DNA of 64,000 nt, from the NCBI RefSeq assembly GCF_011326755.1, contig NZ_JAAOIE010000001.1:212344-276343 (forward strand). Direction: 5' to 3'. How positions within the stretch are numbered: the stretch's first letter is position 1; each line of letters opens with the position of its first letter. The notes under the pieces are model-generated. The model did no database searches, was not told the DNA's origin, and worked only from the letters and a program-made list of their open reading frames with translations. The translations under genes were made by a program, and so were the position numbers. This DNA is from Cochlodiniinecator piscidefendens (GTDB lineage Bacteria; Pseudomonadota; Alphaproteobacteria; Rhodobacterales; Rhodobacteraceae). This document shows positions 1-9,681 of this stretch, piece after piece.

Positions 1-345
1 AACCATATCGTTGGGATGAATCGTCAATAAAAGGGTGTTTTTTGTATCATCCAACACCCCCACTTGAACCTGACAAAGATAAGGCACGCCTGAAACAAGA
101 ACATTCATTTCATTCATCAAAACGGGTGCTTGCGATTGGCGACAACGATCAAATGCATCTTTCAATGTATTTGGTGCGTTTTCCAGAATGATTGCCGAAT
201 GCGTTGGTTTTCCAATCAACGACTTTCTGGATCGGTTCAGAAAACTTTCAGTCGCTGGATTGATCTCTTTGATCGAATCCAGCTGATCAATCAGCAGCGT
301 CGGCATTGGCAGTGTCCGCCAGAGGGTTTCAGCGTCAATGCTCAT
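1..345 (-). CDS. ntrB: Nitrogen regulation sensor kinase NtrB, N-terminal part (cut by window edge)
   Basis: The reading frame opens at an ATG whose first four bases overlap the dusB stop codon (ATGA) and stays open to the window edge, giving 115 codons. The residues look like the N-terminal PAS domain of NtrB: a short helix, then a TLLIDQ strand and an EINPATESFL helix. In Rhodobacter relatives dusB (nifR3) is followed by ntrB and ntrC, which is the main reason for the name. NtrB is a cytosolic histidine kinase that reads nitrogen status through PII and phosphorylates NtrC. The kinase core lies outside the window, so the call depends on the PAS-like start and on gene order. Confidence 0.75.
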   Translation of the reverse strand, partial: MSIDAETLWRTLPMPTLLIDQLDSIKEINPATESFLNRSRKSLIGKPTHSAIILENAPNTLKDAFDRCRQSQAPVLMNEMNVLVSGVPYLCQVQVGVLDDTKNTLLLTIHPNDMV

Positions 346-1316
346 CCTGAATGATCCTCAAGCGCATCTTTTAGCAGCACCAACACTTGTTCAGGTGAGC
401 GCTCTGTTAACACGGCTTTGCGAAGCGTTGGTTCAGTTTTGGCGTGATCCATATACCACCCCAAATGTTTACGCGCGGTTTTGGCTCCTAGCTCTGATCC
501 ATAAAACTTTAACATCTCTTCGTAGTGATCAGAAACCATTGATACAAATTCATGTGATCGCGGTATGTTCGGTTTAGCGCCGCCATAAAGATCTGCCGCA
601 ACTTCGGCCAATTTCCACGGCGCTCCTTGCGCGCCGCGACCGATCATAATGCCGTCTGCACCGGATAGGGTCAAAGCCTCGCGCGCGGTATTGCTATCCA
701 CAATATCACCATTGGCCACCACGGGGATTTCAACGGCGTCTTTCACCTGCTGGATCGCAGCCCAATCTGCGCGGCCTTTGTAGAATTGACACCGGGTGCG
801 ACCATGAATGGTGATCATCTGAATACCGGCACTCTCAGCCCGTTTTGCTAGAATAGGCGCATTCAACAGCGCATCATCCCATCCCAGACGCGTTTTCAAG
901 GTCACAGGTAAATCAACCGCAGCAACGACGGCCTCAATCAACGTCAAAGCATGATCCAGATCGCGCAACAAAGCAGAACCAGAATACCCGTTCACGACCT
1001 TTTTTGCCGGGCACCCCATATTGATATCAATGACGCGTGCGCCGTTGGCTTCGACCTGACGGGCGGCTTCACCCATCCAATAGGCATCACGTCCGGCGAT
1101 CTGAACAGACGTATTCGCTGCGTCAAACCCCAATTCGGCCTTCGCGCGTACGCCGGGTTTAGATTGCACCATTTCCTGACTGGCCACCATTTCGCTGACC
1201 ACCAACCCTGCCCCAAAACGCGAGACGAGATTGCGAAAAGGCAAATCTGTAATCCCAGCTAAAGGCGCGAGTAAAACTGGTGGGTTCAACGTGATATCAG
1301 AAATCTGTAAGGCCAA
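342..1316 (-). CDS. dusB: tRNA-dihydrouridine synthase (NifR3/DusB family)
   Basis: FMN-dependent enzyme that reduces uridine to dihydrouridine in tRNA. Family motifs are clear: LLAPLAGITDLPFR at the N-terminus, INMGCPAKKV with the catalytic cysteine, TLKTRLGW, ITIHGRTRCQFYKG and ANGDI before a GADGIMIGRGAQG phosphate-binding loop. The frame is open further upstream to a TTG at 1424, but those 36 residues are rich in K and R and are not family-like. I chose the TTG at 1316, which has AGGA seven bases upstream and gives 324 residues, the usual length. The gene overlaps ntrB by four bases, as in the nifR3-ntrB operon of Rhodobacter. It is divergent from ispDF. Confidence 0.92.
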   Translation of the reverse strand: MALQISDITLNPPVLLAPLAGITDLPFRNLVSRFGAGLVVSEMVASQEMVQSKPGVRAKAELGFDAANTSVQIAGRDAYWMGEAARQVEANGARVIDINMGCPAKKVVNGYSGSALLRDLDHALTLIEAVVAAVDLPVTLKTRLGWDDALLNAPILAKRAESAGIQMITIHGRTRCQFYKGRADWAAIQQVKDAVEIPVVANGDIVDSNTAREALTLSGADGIMIGRGAQGAPWKLAEVAADLYGGAKPNIPRSHEFVSMVSDHYEEMLKFYGSELGAKTARKHLGWYMDHAKTEPTLRKAVLTERSPEQVLVLLKDALEDHSG

Positions 1317-1510
1317 ACGCCTAATCCTTGTGCAACTTTCTTTGCGTTTTTTAGGTTTAAGGGGGAAATCCCTATGTGGCAAACAGTGATAGCCCAATTT
1401 AACGGATGTTTTTTCACTGCTCAATTTTTAGGCATTCATAGCAAAGGCGAGAGTCTATTGTCAGCAAAGTTCAGAGCGTTTAGGAAAAGCACAACAAACC
1501 AGAGGTATTC

Positions 1511-2647
1511 ATGACAGTCACAGCAATCATTGTGGCAGCGGGGCGCGGCACACGTGCGGGCGGCGATATTCCAAAGCAATATCAAAAATTGCGTGGGATC
1601 CCTGTATTGCAGCGTACCATTTCCCAGTTCCAAACTCACAATGATATTTCCAATATTGTCATTGTCATGAACCCAGACGATCAAGCGCTCTTTGATCTGA
1701 ATATCTCGGTTGAAAATGTGACGTGTGTTGCGGGTGGTGCCACACGCGGGGCGTCGGTGCTTGCGGGTTTAAACGCTGCGCCATCTAGCACGCAAAAGGT
1801 CCTTATTCATGATGGCGCAAGGCCTTTAATTTCACATGCCGTCATTGATCGTGTGTTGGATGCGTTAAATGACGCACCTGGTGCTGCACCTGCCCTCCCG
1901 GTTACAGATGCATTATGGCGTGCGTCAGATGGCTTTGTGACGTCTCCACAATCCCGCGACGGGCTATGGCGCGCACAAACGCCACAGGGTTTTGATCTGG
2001 CCGCCATTCGCGACGCCCACCTTAAACATGACGGATCAGCCGCCGATGACGTCGAAGTCGCCTTGCAAGCTGGCATGCCTGTCCGCATTGTTGAAGGGGA
2101 TGACTTAAACCTTAAACTCACCCATGCAGCGGATTTTGCGCGCGCCGAAAAAATGATGGAACACACTATGGATATTCGCCTAGGCAATGGCTTTGATGTA
2201 CACGCCTTCACCGAGGGGGATCACGTCATTTTATGTGGTGTTGAAATTCCCCACGACAAAGCGTTGCTAGGCCATTCTGATGCCGATGTGGGTATGCATG
2301 CGGTGACTGACGCAATTTACGGCGCCTTGGCAGATGGCGATATTGGTCAACATTTCCCCCCGTCTGATCCTCAATGGAAAGGGGCGGCAAGCCATATTTT
2401 TCTAACACACGCCTGTCAGCGCGCGCGCGATGCGGGATTTGGTATCAGCAACGTTGACTGCACCCTCATTTGTGAGCAACCAAAGATCGGGCCGCATTCT
2501 GAAAAGATGCGTGTAGAAATGGCCCGTTTAATGGGGATGGATTTAGATCGTGTGAGCGTAAAAGCCACCACATCGGAACGGCTTGGCTTTACGGGCCGCA
2601 AAGAAGGGATCGCAGCACTTGCCACCGCGACATTGGTGAAACTATGA
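1511..2647 (+). CDS. ispDF: Bifunctional IspD/IspF, isoprenoid (MEP) pathway
   Basis: One 378-residue chain carries two MEP-pathway enzymes. Residues 1-215 are the cytidylyltransferase IspD: the nucleotide loop [10 protein letters not shown] followed by PKQYQKL, and later [11 protein letters not shown]. Residues 220-378 are the cyclodiphosphate synthase IspF: FDVHAF with the metal ligands D229 and H231, then [17 protein letters not shown] and [10 protein letters not shown]. The fused form is common in alphaproteobacteria and couples non-consecutive steps around IspE. The ATG is preceded by CAGAGGT. Its stop overlaps the pgpA start (ATGA), so ispDF, pgpA and cinA look co-transcribed. Confidence 0.96.
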   Translation: MTVTAIIVAAGRGTRAGGDIPKQYQKLRGIPVLQRTISQFQTHNDISNIVIVMNPDDQALFDLNISVENVTCVAGGATRGASVLAGLNAAPSSTQKVLIHDGARPLISHAVIDRVLDALNDAPGAAPALPVTDALWRASDGFVTSPQSRDGLWRAQTPQGFDLAAIRDAHLKHDGSAADDVEVALQAGMPVRIVEGDDLNLKLTHAADFARAEKMMEHTMDIRLGNGFDVHAFTEGDHVILCGVEIPHDKALLGHSDADVGMHAVTDAIYGALADGDIGQHFPPSDPQWKGAASHIFLTHACQRARDAGFGISNVDCTLICEQPKIGPHSEKMRVEMARLMGMDLDRVSVKATTSERLGFTGRKEGIAALATATLVKL

Positions 2648-3141
2648 ACCTTCCCCATATCATCGCCACTTTTTTTCATGTGGGACATTTACGCCCTGCG
2701 CCCGGCACTTGGGGGTCATTGGCCGCCCTGCCCGCGGCATATATTTTAAACTTGATCGGCGGTTTTAATCTGCTCGCAATCGCAACGGTTGTCGTCTTTT
2801 TTGCAGGCTGGTGGGCAACCGTTCAGGACACCAAAGGTAAATCTGACCACGACCCTTCTGAAATCGTCATTGATGAAGTTGTCGGTATGTGGATTGCGCT
2901 CTGGCCGGTTGCGATTGGGGCGTCACATGCAGGTGTTGATATGTTGGCATTATATCCTGGCTGGATTGTCGGATTTGCGGCGTTTCGCCTATTTGACATC
3001 ACAAAACCCGGGCCTGTTGGTTGGGCGGATCGTCAGCACACCGCGCTGGGCGTTATGCTAGATGATGTGATTGCAGGAATTATGGCCGCGTTTGCCGTTG
3101 GTCTTGGCGCGTGGTTCTCGCACGGAGTATTGGGCGGATGA
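2644..3141 (+). CDS. pgpA: Phosphatidylglycerophosphatase A
   Basis: Membrane phosphatase that removes phosphate from phosphatidylglycerophosphate to make phosphatidylglycerol. The 165 residues contain the family's [10 protein letters not shown] motif near the N-terminus, the acidic core [14 protein letters not shown], and [13 protein letters not shown] followed by [11 protein letters not shown]. Hydrophobic segments lie between these motifs. It overlaps ispDF by four bases and the cinA start by four bases, so translational coupling along the row is likely. Confidence 0.93.
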   Translation: MNLPHIIATFFHVGHLRPAPGTWGSLAALPAAYILNLIGGFNLLAIATVVVFFAGWWATVQDTKGKSDHDPSEIVIDEVVGMWIALWPVAIGASHAGVDMLALYPGWIVGFAAFRLFDITKPGPVGWADRQHTALGVMLDDVIAGIMAAFAVGLGAWFSHGVLGG

Positions 3142-3605
3142 CCCTTGCGCTCACCTTGCTTAACCTTGCGAAGGAACGCGGTGCAATCATCGCAACCGCC
3201 GAAAGCTGCACCGGCGGAATGGTAAGTGCTGCGATCACTGATATCGCAGGATCGTCAGCCATATTTGACCGAGGCTTTGTCACATATACCAATGACGCAA
3301 AAATCGAAATGCTCGGCGTTACGCGACACAGCCTAGATGAATTTGGTGCTGTTTCCGAACAAGTCGCTGGTGAAATGGCATCGGGGGCAGTTCAACAATC
3401 TCGCGCAACTGTCGCTGTTTCGATCACAGGTATTGCAGGCCCCGGTGGCAGCGATTTTAAACCCGAAGGGCGAGTCTGCTTTGGAATTAGCACTGGAAAC
3501 CAAGTACGCACGGAAACTAAAGAGTTCGGTCCCTTGGGGCGCGATAATGTTCGCAAAGCCGCGCGCGATTACGCTTTGACTTTATTGATCCAACAGCTTT
3601 CCTGA
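3138..3605 (+). CDS. CinA C-terminal domain protein, nicotinamide-nucleotide amidohydrolase (PncC type)
   Basis: A 155-residue stand-alone CinA C-terminal domain. Members of this family deamidate NMN to nicotinic acid mononucleotide in pyridine-nucleotide recycling. Diagnostic segments are IATAESCTGGMVSAAIT, AVSEQVAGEMA and SITGIAGPGGSDFKPEGRV. I start it at the ATG overlapping the pgpA stop rather than at the earlier in-frame codon at 3111, because [15 protein letters not shown] is the usual family N-terminus. The N-terminal molybdopterin-binding-like domain of full CinA is absent, which is the normal state for this short form. Confidence 0.9.
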   Translation: MTLALTLLNLAKERGAIIATAESCTGGMVSAAITDIAGSSAIFDRGFVTYTNDAKIEMLGVTRHSLDEFGAVSEQVAGEMASGAVQQSRATVAVSITGIAGPGGSDFKPEGRVCFGISTGNQVRTETKEFGPLGRDNVRKAARDYALTLLIQQLS

Positions 3606-3764
3606 ACAGCGTTATTTTCACCCAATGCAGGATTTTACTGCTCAAATTCTACGCAGTTTAATAATCAGGCCCAATAATTCAGCCTATTCCAGCTGAGTTT
3701 CTTTCATTTCTCTTCGGTTCGGCATCCTTTGCCCTTGAAACCATCTCAACCGAGGGGAAAAGAA

Positions 3765-4946
3765 ATGGTCGGAGCCGATACCGCGTGGATCATGGTCGCC
3801 ACAGCACTTGTTCTATTTATGACATTACCGGGCCTTGCGCTGTTTTACGGCGGGTTGGTCCGGTCGCGTAATGTTCTCAGCGTGTTTATGCAATGCTATT
3901 CCATTGCCTGTTTAATGAGCATCCTCTGGCTCGCCGTTGGTTATACGATCGCTTTTGGCGGCGGTGACAGCCCCTACTGGGGTGGCTTGGGCAAGGCGTT
4001 TCTTTCCGGCATAGACGCCGATAGCCTGTCCGGAACATTGCCCGAAGTCTTGTTCTTTGCGTTTCAAATGACCTTTGCTATCATTACGCCTGCACTGATT
4101 GTCGGGGCTTATGTAGAACGGATCAGTTTTGGATTTGTATTAACATTTTCAGGACTTTGGATGCTGTTGTGTTATGCCCCTGTAGTAAACTGGATTTGGG
4201 GTGGTGGCTTTTTAGCCGATGGCGGAATTTTTGGTGACACTGGTGTCAAAGATTTTGCCGGCGGAATTGTTGTGCATGAAACGGCCGGCATTGCCGCACT
4301 TATGATTGCGATATTCCTTGGTCCGCGTAAAAATCGTACAACCCCGCCGCATTCTCCCGGTTTTGTTATGATCGGCGCTGGAATGCTATGGGTCGGTTGG
4401 TTTGGCTTTAATGGTGGCTCGCAACTCGCTGCTGATGGTGGTGCCGCTATGGCCATTACGGTCACGCATATTTCTGCTGCGACAGCGTCGTTAACGTGGG
4501 CTTTGTGGGAGAAAATCAAATATGGCAAGGCGTCGTTGGTGGGCCTTGTGACAGGAACCATTGCGGGCCTTGCATCGATTACACCCGCCTCGGGTTTTGT
4601 GGACCCCATGCAGGCCATGATGATCGGTGCCGTGGCCGGTATTCTATGTCAGGAAAGCGTAACCTTTATCCGAAATAAACTGAATATTGACGATACGTTA
4701 GATGTGTTTGCAGTACATGGCGTTGGAGGGATTTTCGGCACTATCATGATCGCAGTCTTTGGTCTGGGAAGTTGGGCCGCGCAGTTAGGCGGGTTGGCAA
4801 TTGTTGGGGTATTTACAATTGTCGTGACCTATATCGTGATCCGCGTCACGATGGTGATCACCCCAATTCGGGTCGATCTTGAAAGCGAAGTGAACGGTCT
4901 TGATCTCAGTTCGCATGGTGAGCGCGCTTACGATATGACGTCTTAA
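3765..4946 (+). CDS. amtB: Ammonium transporter, Amt family
   Basis: Inner-membrane ammonium channel of 393 residues with about eleven membrane helices. It shows ALFYGGLVRSRN after the first helix, FQMTFAIITPAL in the Phe-gate region, and the twin-histidine pore: DFAGGIVVHETAG for the first His and VHGVGGIFG for the second. The frame is open to a TTG at 3729, but the ATG at 3765 follows a GAGGGGAAA ribosome site and gives the normal start. There is no signal peptide and no glnK next to it; cinA lies upstream. The 160-bp gap before it shows no clear NtrC or sigma-54 site. Confidence 0.94.
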   Translation: MVGADTAWIMVATALVLFMTLPGLALFYGGLVRSRNVLSVFMQCYSIACLMSILWLAVGYTIAFGGGDSPYWGGLGKAFLSGIDADSLSGTLPEVLFFAFQMTFAIITPALIVGAYVERISFGFVLTFSGLWMLLCYAPVVNWIWGGGFLADGGIFGDTGVKDFAGGIVVHETAGIAALMIAIFLGPRKNRTTPPHSPGFVMIGAGMLWVGWFGFNGGSQLAADGGAAMAITVTHISAATASLTWALWEKIKYGKASLVGLVTGTIAGLASITPASGFVDPMQAMMIGAVAGILCQESVTFIRNKLNIDDTLDVFAVHGVGGIFGTIMIAVFGLGSWAAQLGGLAIVGVFTIVVTYIVIRVTMVITPIRVDLESEVNGLDLSSHGERAYDMTS

Positions 4947-4974
4947 TGAGCGTCTCTTTCGAATAATAACATGT

Positions 4975-4999
4975 ACCCCTGCGCATCAAGCGCGGGGGT
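4975..4999. terminator. Hairpin terminator shared by amtB and ratA
   Basis: A ten-pair stem (ACCCCTGCGC with GCGCGGGGGT, one G-T pair) and a five-base loop lie between two convergent genes, reaching the ratA stop codon. The T-run is weak on both sides, so some termination may need Rho. Confidence 0.55.
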
Positions 5000-5442
5000 T
5001 ATCCGTAAAGAACCTGCGCGCGTTGTTCAAAAGCTTTAACAATGCGGTTCATGGCCTCATTAAAAACAACGCCAATCAGCTTTTGTAGAATTGCATTTTT
5101 GAATTCGAAATCAACGAAGAATTCGACCTCTACGCCGCCGTCTATATCTTTGAATTGCCAATAGGATTTCAAAAACTTAAACGGGCCATCCAAATATTCA
5201 GTGTCAATGCGCATCGTCTCAGGATTAAGGACAACACGGCTGCCAAAACGTTCCCGAAACACTTTAAACGAAATAACCAAATCGGCAGTTAAAACGGTCT
5301 GCTGATCACGCGGAACAGATGACCTGATACGCGCAGCTGAACACCACGGCAGGAATTCAGGATAACGCGCGACATCGCCCACCAGATCATACATCTGTTG
5401 CGCTGAATACGGCAGAACCCGTGTTTCGCCATGTGTCGGCAT
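4999..5442 (-). CDS. RatA/COQ10 family START-domain protein
   Basis: A 147-residue SRPBCC (START-like) domain protein. The N-terminus PYSAQQMYDLVGDVARYPEF and the PWC that follows are typical of the COQ10/RatA family. The family includes mitochondrial COQ10, which binds ubiquinone, and E. coli RatA, reported to act on the 50S ribosome. In alphaproteobacteria the ubiquinone role is the more likely one, which is an inference. The ATG at 5442 has GAGGGG eight bases upstream; an earlier ATG at 5457 is possible but lacks a good site. It has no antitoxin partner beside it. Confidence 0.85.
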   Translation of the reverse strand: MPTHGETRVLPYSAQQMYDLVGDVARYPEFLPWCSAARIRSSVPRDQQTVLTADLVISFKVFRERFGSRVVLNPETMRIDTEYLDGPFKFLKSYWQFKDIDGGVEVEFFVDFEFKNAILQKLIGVVFNEAMNRIVKAFEQRAQVLYG

Positions 5443-5602
5443 CGAACAACCCCTCATTCTCTGGGAAGGTCATGTGTGCCAATTCGTACCAAAAATCAAG
5501 AGCCGATCCATTCGCTTTTCTGTTATCCCACCGTAATTCGCACTATCAATCACGCGGTGACTTGGCTAATTTGCCAATGGCTTAGCAAGACCGGAGAAAG
5601 CA

Positions 5603-6139
5603 ATGCCTAATCGACCACATGTCATTGATCAGATGATTTCAGCAAAATCTATTGCCGCGCGGATTGAAGAATTATCCCATGAAATTGAGGCAGAATTCGC
5701 TGATACGGATAAGTTGGTTGTGGTTGGATTGCTGCGCGGATCATTCGTTTTTATCGCTGATCTGGTGCGCGAATTGGACCTACCGGTTGAGGTCGATTTT
5801 TTAGAAGCATCCTCGTACGGAGATAGCATGGAAAGCTCTAGAGAAGTCCGTATTATGAAGGACTTACGCGGTGAAATTAATGGTCGCGATGTGCTGCTCG
5901 TTGAGGATATTGTAGACACGGGTTTCACCCTTAAACACGTGGTGAAATTGCTGAAATCTCGGGAGCCAAAAAAGATGCGCACGATCGCGTTGTTGGATAA
6001 ACCGACCCGTCGTGAAGTCGAAGTGAAAGCCGACTGGACAGGTTTCACCATCCCGGATGAATTTGTTGTGGGTTATGGTATTGATTTTGCGCAAAGAAAT
6101 CGCAATCTACCGTTCATTGGCAAAGTCCGTTTCACATGA
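5603..6139 (+). CDS. hpt: Hypoxanthine phosphoribosyltransferase
   Basis: Purine salvage enzyme joining hypoxanthine or guanine to PRPP. The 178 residues contain the PRPP-binding loop [14 protein letters not shown], the early GLLRGSFVF loop, and a C-terminal [17 protein letters not shown] segment typical of the 6-oxopurine transferases. The ATG follows CCGGAGAAAGCA. It overlaps the next small gene by four bases. Confidence 0.92.
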   Translation: MPNRPHVIDQMISAKSIAARIEELSHEIEAEFADTDKLVVVGLLRGSFVFIADLVRELDLPVEVDFLEASSYGDSMESSREVRIMKDLRGEINGRDVLLVEDIVDTGFTLKHVVKLLKSREPKKMRTIALLDKPTRREVEVKADWTGFTIPDEFVVGYGIDFAQRNRNLPFIGKVRFT

Positions 6140-6330
6140 TTAGTTTTCGCTGGTTATTGCGCGCTAAACAATGGGCCAAGAACCCGCCAAGCGAAGATAA
6201 AGTAAAATTTGTCTTCGCAATCATAGGCTTGTGCTTACTTCTTGCGGGGTATGATTACTTCTTTGGTTGGCCAGAGGCACTGACCCCAAATGGGGATGCA
6301 CGCGGCCGGGTCCGTTTTCCAACCCAGTAA
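6136..6330 (+). CDS. Small single-span membrane protein after hpt
   Basis: A 64-residue ORF starting inside the hpt stop codon (ATGA overlap), so it is translationally coupled to hpt. It has a basic N-terminus, one hydrophobic segment at about residues 25-44 ([20 protein letters not shown]) and a short polar tail. I do not recognise a family with an assigned function. The coupling and the well-formed membrane segment argue that it is real. Confidence 0.7.
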   Translation: MISFRWLLRAKQWAKNPPSEDKVKFVFAIIGLCLLLAGYDYFFGWPEALTPNGDARGRVRFPTQ

Positions 6331-6363
6331 ATACGACGTATGATTTATGTGCACAAAGCGTAT

Positions 6364-6400
6364 GACAATCGTATGGCTCCTATGCATACGATTGTCGGAT
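6364..6400. terminator. Terminator between the hpt unit and lipA
   Basis: A perfect 12-pair stem (GACAATCGTATG with CATACGATTGTC) and a nine-base loop, followed by GGATTTT on the plus strand. It sits between convergent genes just after lipA and probably serves both. Confidence 0.7.
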
Positions 6401-6408
6401 TTTGGATG

Positions 6409-7362
6409 TTAGCCGCGGGCCAATTTGGCCAAACGCGCATCGCGCAATTGGGCGAAATCATCACCTGCGTGGTAACTGGATCGCGTCAGTGGCGTCGCAG
6501 ATACCATCAAGAATCCTTTGCCATAGGCGGCGGTTTCATAGGCTTTGAATTCATCCGGCGTAACAAAACGATCAATCGCGTGGTGTTTCACGGTCGGTTG
6601 CAAATATTGGCCGATAGTGAGGAAATCAATGTCGGCGGCGCGCATGTCTTCCATCACCTGAAGCACAGATTGGCGGTTTTCGCCAAGCCCAACCATGATC
6701 CCGGATTTGGTGAACATCGACGGATCCAACTCTTTGACCCGCTGCAACAGACGCAGGGAATGAAAATAGCGCGCGCCGGGGCGCACTTCGGGATATAGAC
6801 CCGGAACGGTTTCTAGGTTGTGATTAAACACATCAGGTTTGGCGGCGACGACGACCTCTAGCGCGCTGTCATCACAGCGGATGAAATCGGGCGTCAGAAT
6901 TTCGATTGTGGTTTTAGGCGATTGGCGGCGCACGGCGCGGATGGTTTGTGCGAAATGTTCAGCACCGCCATCTTTGATGTCGTCGCGATCTACCGATGTG
7001 ATCACCACATGATTGAGGCCAAGTTTTTTCACCGCATCCGCAACGCGGCCCGGTTCAAAAATATCGAGGTCTTCGGGTGGCTTACCGGTGGCGATGTTGC
7101 AGAAGGTACAGGCGCGTGTGCAGACTTCGCCCATGATCATCATTGTGGCGTGGCCCTGCGACCAGCATTCACCGACGTTCGGGCAACCTGCCTCTTCGCA
7201 GACGGTGGTTAACTTATTGTCGCGCATGATTTTATGGGTTTCAGCGTAGCCCTCACCACCCGGAGCCTTCACACGAATCCAGCTGGGCTTTTTCAACGGC
7301 GCATTGTCTTTGCGGTGGGCTTTCTCTGGGTGACGTTCGGCCGGGATTTTAAGATCACGCAT
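6409..7362 (-). CDS. lipA: Lipoyl synthase
   Basis: Radical SAM enzyme that inserts two sulfurs into octanoyl groups on lipoyl domains. Both iron-sulfur clusters are visible: the auxiliary cluster cysteines C55, C60 and C66 ([12 protein letters not shown]) and the radical SAM triad C81, C85 and C88 (CTRACTFC). The late RSSYHAG supplies the conserved Arg-Ser that completes the auxiliary cluster site. Its 317 residues are the usual length. The ATG has AAGGAAAA upstream. lipB is not in the window. Confidence 0.96.
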   Translation of the reverse strand: MRDLKIPAERHPEKAHRKDNAPLKKPSWIRVKAPGGEGYAETHKIMRDNKLTTVCEEAGCPNVGECWSQGHATMMIMGEVCTRACTFCNIATGKPPEDLDIFEPGRVADAVKKLGLNHVVITSVDRDDIKDGGAEHFAQTIRAVRRQSPKTTIEILTPDFIRCDDSALEVVVAAKPDVFNHNLETVPGLYPEVRPGARYFHSLRLLQRVKELDPSMFTKSGIMVGLGENRQSVLQVMEDMRAADIDFLTIGQYLQPTVKHHAIDRFVTPDEFKAYETAAYGKGFLMVSATPLTRSSYHAGDDFAQLRDARLAKLARG

Positions 7363-7562
7363 CGCGATTTTCCTTCTCAGTTGATCAAGTTATAACCAAG
7401 CCTGTGCAGAGTTACCAGATGCGACCTAACAGCATAAAAATTCGTCTAAGTTAACCCTGCGACAGTGAGGTGATTGATCCGAAATTAGAATCGTTATAAG
7501 GCTGCCGCAGGCACCCCTATTTGGGCGAACTCATTTCATACTTTCACCGAAGGATAGACACC

Positions 7563-8108
7563 ATGCAAGCTGGTATCAAACTGCCAACCGTGACGTTCAA
7601 AACACGTGTACGCGACGAGTCAATCGAAGGCCCAAACCCATTCCGTTGGGAAGACAAAACAACTGCTGACTACTTTGGCGGCAAACGTGTTGTTCTGTTT
7701 TCGCTCCCAGGCGCATTTACACCGACCTGTTCAACATACCAATTGCCAGGTTACGAAAACGGCTTTGCTGATTTCCAAGCTGAAGGCGTTGATGCAATTT
7801 ACTGCATGTCCGTGAACGACAGCTTTGTCATGAACAAATGGGCCGAAGCACAAGGCGTTTCCAACGTTGATGTGATCCCTGATGGCTCAGGCGAATTCAC
7901 CCGCAAAGTTGGCATGCTGGTTGCAAAAGACAACCTCGGCTTTGGTGATCGTTCATGGCGTTATGCTGCTGTTGTAAAAGACGGCGTTGTCGAAGCATGG
8001 TTCGAAGAGCCAGGCCGCGAAGACAACCACGGCGACGATCCATATGGCGAATCTTCCCCTGAGACTGTTTTGGCATGGCTCAAAGCAAACTCAGAAGCTG
8101 CTGCATAA
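7563..8108 (+). CDS. Peroxiredoxin, Prx5 type
   Basis: Thiol peroxidase that reduces hydrogen peroxide and organic peroxides in the cytosol. The 181 residues carry PGAFTPTCS with the peroxidatic C56, and a second cysteine at C81 that may or may not resolve it. YQLPGY and the VNDSFVMNKW helix are typical of the Prx5/AhpC-TSA redoxin family. I start at 7563, where CGAAGGA precedes the ATG; the frame's earlier codon at 7521 adds residues not seen in the family. It is a single gene with its own terminator, and no glutaredoxin is fused. Confidence 0.93.
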   Translation: MQAGIKLPTVTFKTRVRDESIEGPNPFRWEDKTTADYFGGKRVVLFSLPGAFTPTCSTYQLPGYENGFADFQAEGVDAIYCMSVNDSFVMNKWAEAQGVSNVDVIPDGSGEFTRKVGMLVAKDNLGFGDRSWRYAAVVKDGVVEAWFEEPGREDNHGDDPYGESSPETVLAWLKANSEAAA

Positions 8109-8129
8109 ATTTTGTAAGTTAGTCTTATG

Positions 8130-8157
8130 AAAAGGCCCGCTTTTGGCGGGCCTTTTT
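8130..8157 (+). terminator. Intrinsic terminator of the peroxiredoxin gene
   Basis: An eleven-pair stem (AAAAGGCCCGC with GCGGGCCTTTT), a five-base loop and a trailing T-run, about 20 bases after the stop codon. Confidence 0.9.
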
Positions 8158-8295
8158 CGTTTAGTAGTAGGTTTCATTTGAACGTAATAATAAGCCCGTT
8201 TCAAAAAACAACATTATCTTAAGCAGATTGTTTGGGAAATTCCGGGTGAGCTTATTAACCCTACACTTTTTGGTAAATAAGCTATTGAGAAAATG

Positions 8296-8326
8296 AAAAG
8301 GCGCTACGAATATACAGCGCCCTTTT
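8296..8326 (-). terminator. Terminator of the DUF6456 gene
   Basis: GGCGCT pairs with AGCGCC, extended by an A/T arm with one bulge. Read on the minus strand, the stem is followed by a short T-run. It lies within 40 bases of the stop of the minus-strand gene. Confidence 0.6.
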
Positions 8327-8334
8327 GTGTTTCA

Positions 8335-9474
8335 TTAACCAATCATCGGACCGTATTTTCCGTGGGTTTGTTCATAATGGAGCTTAAGGCGTTGCAGGGC
8401 AATACGCAGAACAATTTTACCTGAACGCGCAGACCAGCCCATGCGTTTTTCTGCAGCCTCAATACCCTCAAGGTAACAGCAGCACCGTAGGGCGACGTCG
8501 CCCAAACCCGGGCCAAGATCTGCCAGCGCTTTGGAAACACGATCACGGGCGGCTGATGGGCCTTCGCCGATGCGATTATCACCGCTGATGCCACCACGGC
8601 CACCGCCACCTGTCAGGAACTTTTCCCAATTCTGAGACACACGTGGACCCATTTGCGCAAGTTCAAAATCTTCGCGCAGACGTTCGCCTGCAGACACCAA
8701 ATCATCCGTAAGAAACGGCTGACCTGTTTTGTCTTTGCGCCGCGCCAACCCCGCGAGTGGCGACTCAGCGAGGTTATAGCGAATAGTACGCGGGCGTTCA
8801 GATTCACCTTCAGTGATGTCACGTGTACCCCATTCGCGGTGCTGATCCCCAAACATCGCCTGAGAATCGTGAAACCCGGATTTTGCAGCTTCTTGTTCGC
8901 TAAGCATCCGTTTTAATGCAGCAATTCCAGCTGGAGTGACTTCGTACTGGGTTATTTTTCCTGATTTGGAACATTTGATCCAATCCTGAAGCGCCATTGC
9001 TTGGGCAATTTCAGTATCGATAACGGCTGTGCGAGTGCTTTTGCCCCCCGGCAGCTCCCGCAATACAACAGCTTTTTCCATCTCTTTTGCGACGATCAAA
9101 ACAGCGCCTGTTTCGGTCAGGCGGCGCAGGGCACGTTTGGCTTCACGCTCCATGCGGGCATCGAGTGGCTTAAGGGTGGATTTACGAACATGTGCATTCA
9201 TTTGTGGCATTTCCTTTTGCGTAGCAGAGCAATTTTTCTGGAAATGTTCACGACCGAGTTGACGCAGCGCCGAATCAACCAAAGGGTCGTCTCGGCGGTT
9301 CTCATAACGCCGGATTTGGCGTAGGATAGTTGATGCATGACATCCGACTTTACGCGCGACGGCGCGGATCGACATGCCGCTTTCAGTGTGCAAAAGATAG
9401 CGTTCAGCCTCTTCTGGCACCCAGTACGGCAGGCCTTTTGAACTATCGTTCGTATGCCCTGTAGCTTTGTCCAT
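8335..9474 (-). CDS. Helix-turn-helix protein with a DUF6456 domain
   Basis: A 379-residue protein. An N-terminal DNA-binding segment at about residues 25-60 contains the helix-turn-helix SIRAVARKVGCHASTILRQI. A charged linker follows, then a C-terminal DUF6456 domain with ARDRVSKALADLGPGLGDV and GWSARSGKIVLRIALQRL. The family is widespread in Rhodobacterales and looks like a transcription factor, but its targets are not known to me. The ATG at 9474 follows GAAGGGG, and the earlier in-frame ATG lacks a site. It is divergent from the DUF6477 gene across a 207-bp AT-rich gap, which suggests shared control. Confidence 0.8.
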   Translation of the reverse strand: MDKATGHTNDSSKGLPYWVPEEAERYLLHTESGMSIRAVARKVGCHASTILRQIRRYENRRDDPLVDSALRQLGREHFQKNCSATQKEMPQMNAHVRKSTLKPLDARMEREAKRALRRLTETGAVLIVAKEMEKAVVLRELPGGKSTRTAVIDTEIAQAMALQDWIKCSKSGKITQYEVTPAGIAALKRMLSEQEAAKSGFHDSQAMFGDQHREWGTRDITEGESERPRTIRYNLAESPLAGLARRKDKTGQPFLTDDLVSAGERLREDFELAQMGPRVSQNWEKFLTGGGGRGGISGDNRIGEGPSAARDRVSKALADLGPGLGDVALRCCCYLEGIEAAEKRMGWSARSGKIVLRIALQRLKLHYEQTHGKYGPMIG

Positions 9475-9681
9475 TACTGTGTCCCCTTCACTTAGAAACA
9501 GCCACACATTCAGCATCAACCCTGAGTTGCATTGGTTACTCTATCGTTAATATTTCCCGATACTTACATCATTGTTTCTATTTCCTAAACAATACTCAAA
9601 GCGCCGTTCGTAGGTTGTTGAAGACTCGCAACACCTCCTAAAGTTGAGTCATGCTGAGCAAAATTCGAAAGGAAACCTGAC

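Noticed and set aside
951-1262. Plus-strand ORF inside dusB
   Set aside because: It is antisense to a clear dusB domain with no ribosome site.
1511-2647. Separate ispD and ispF genes
   Set aside because: The frame is continuous with no stop or ribosome site at the domain junction; this is a normal fusion.
3700-3764. Sigma-54 promoter before amtB (CGGCATCCTTTGCC)
   Set aside because: The spacing between the GG and GC elements is 8 bases instead of 10, so it does not fit the consensus.
4999-5442. RatA as part of a toxin-antitoxin pair
   Set aside because: No antitoxin-like partner is adjacent; the START-like COQ10 role fits better.
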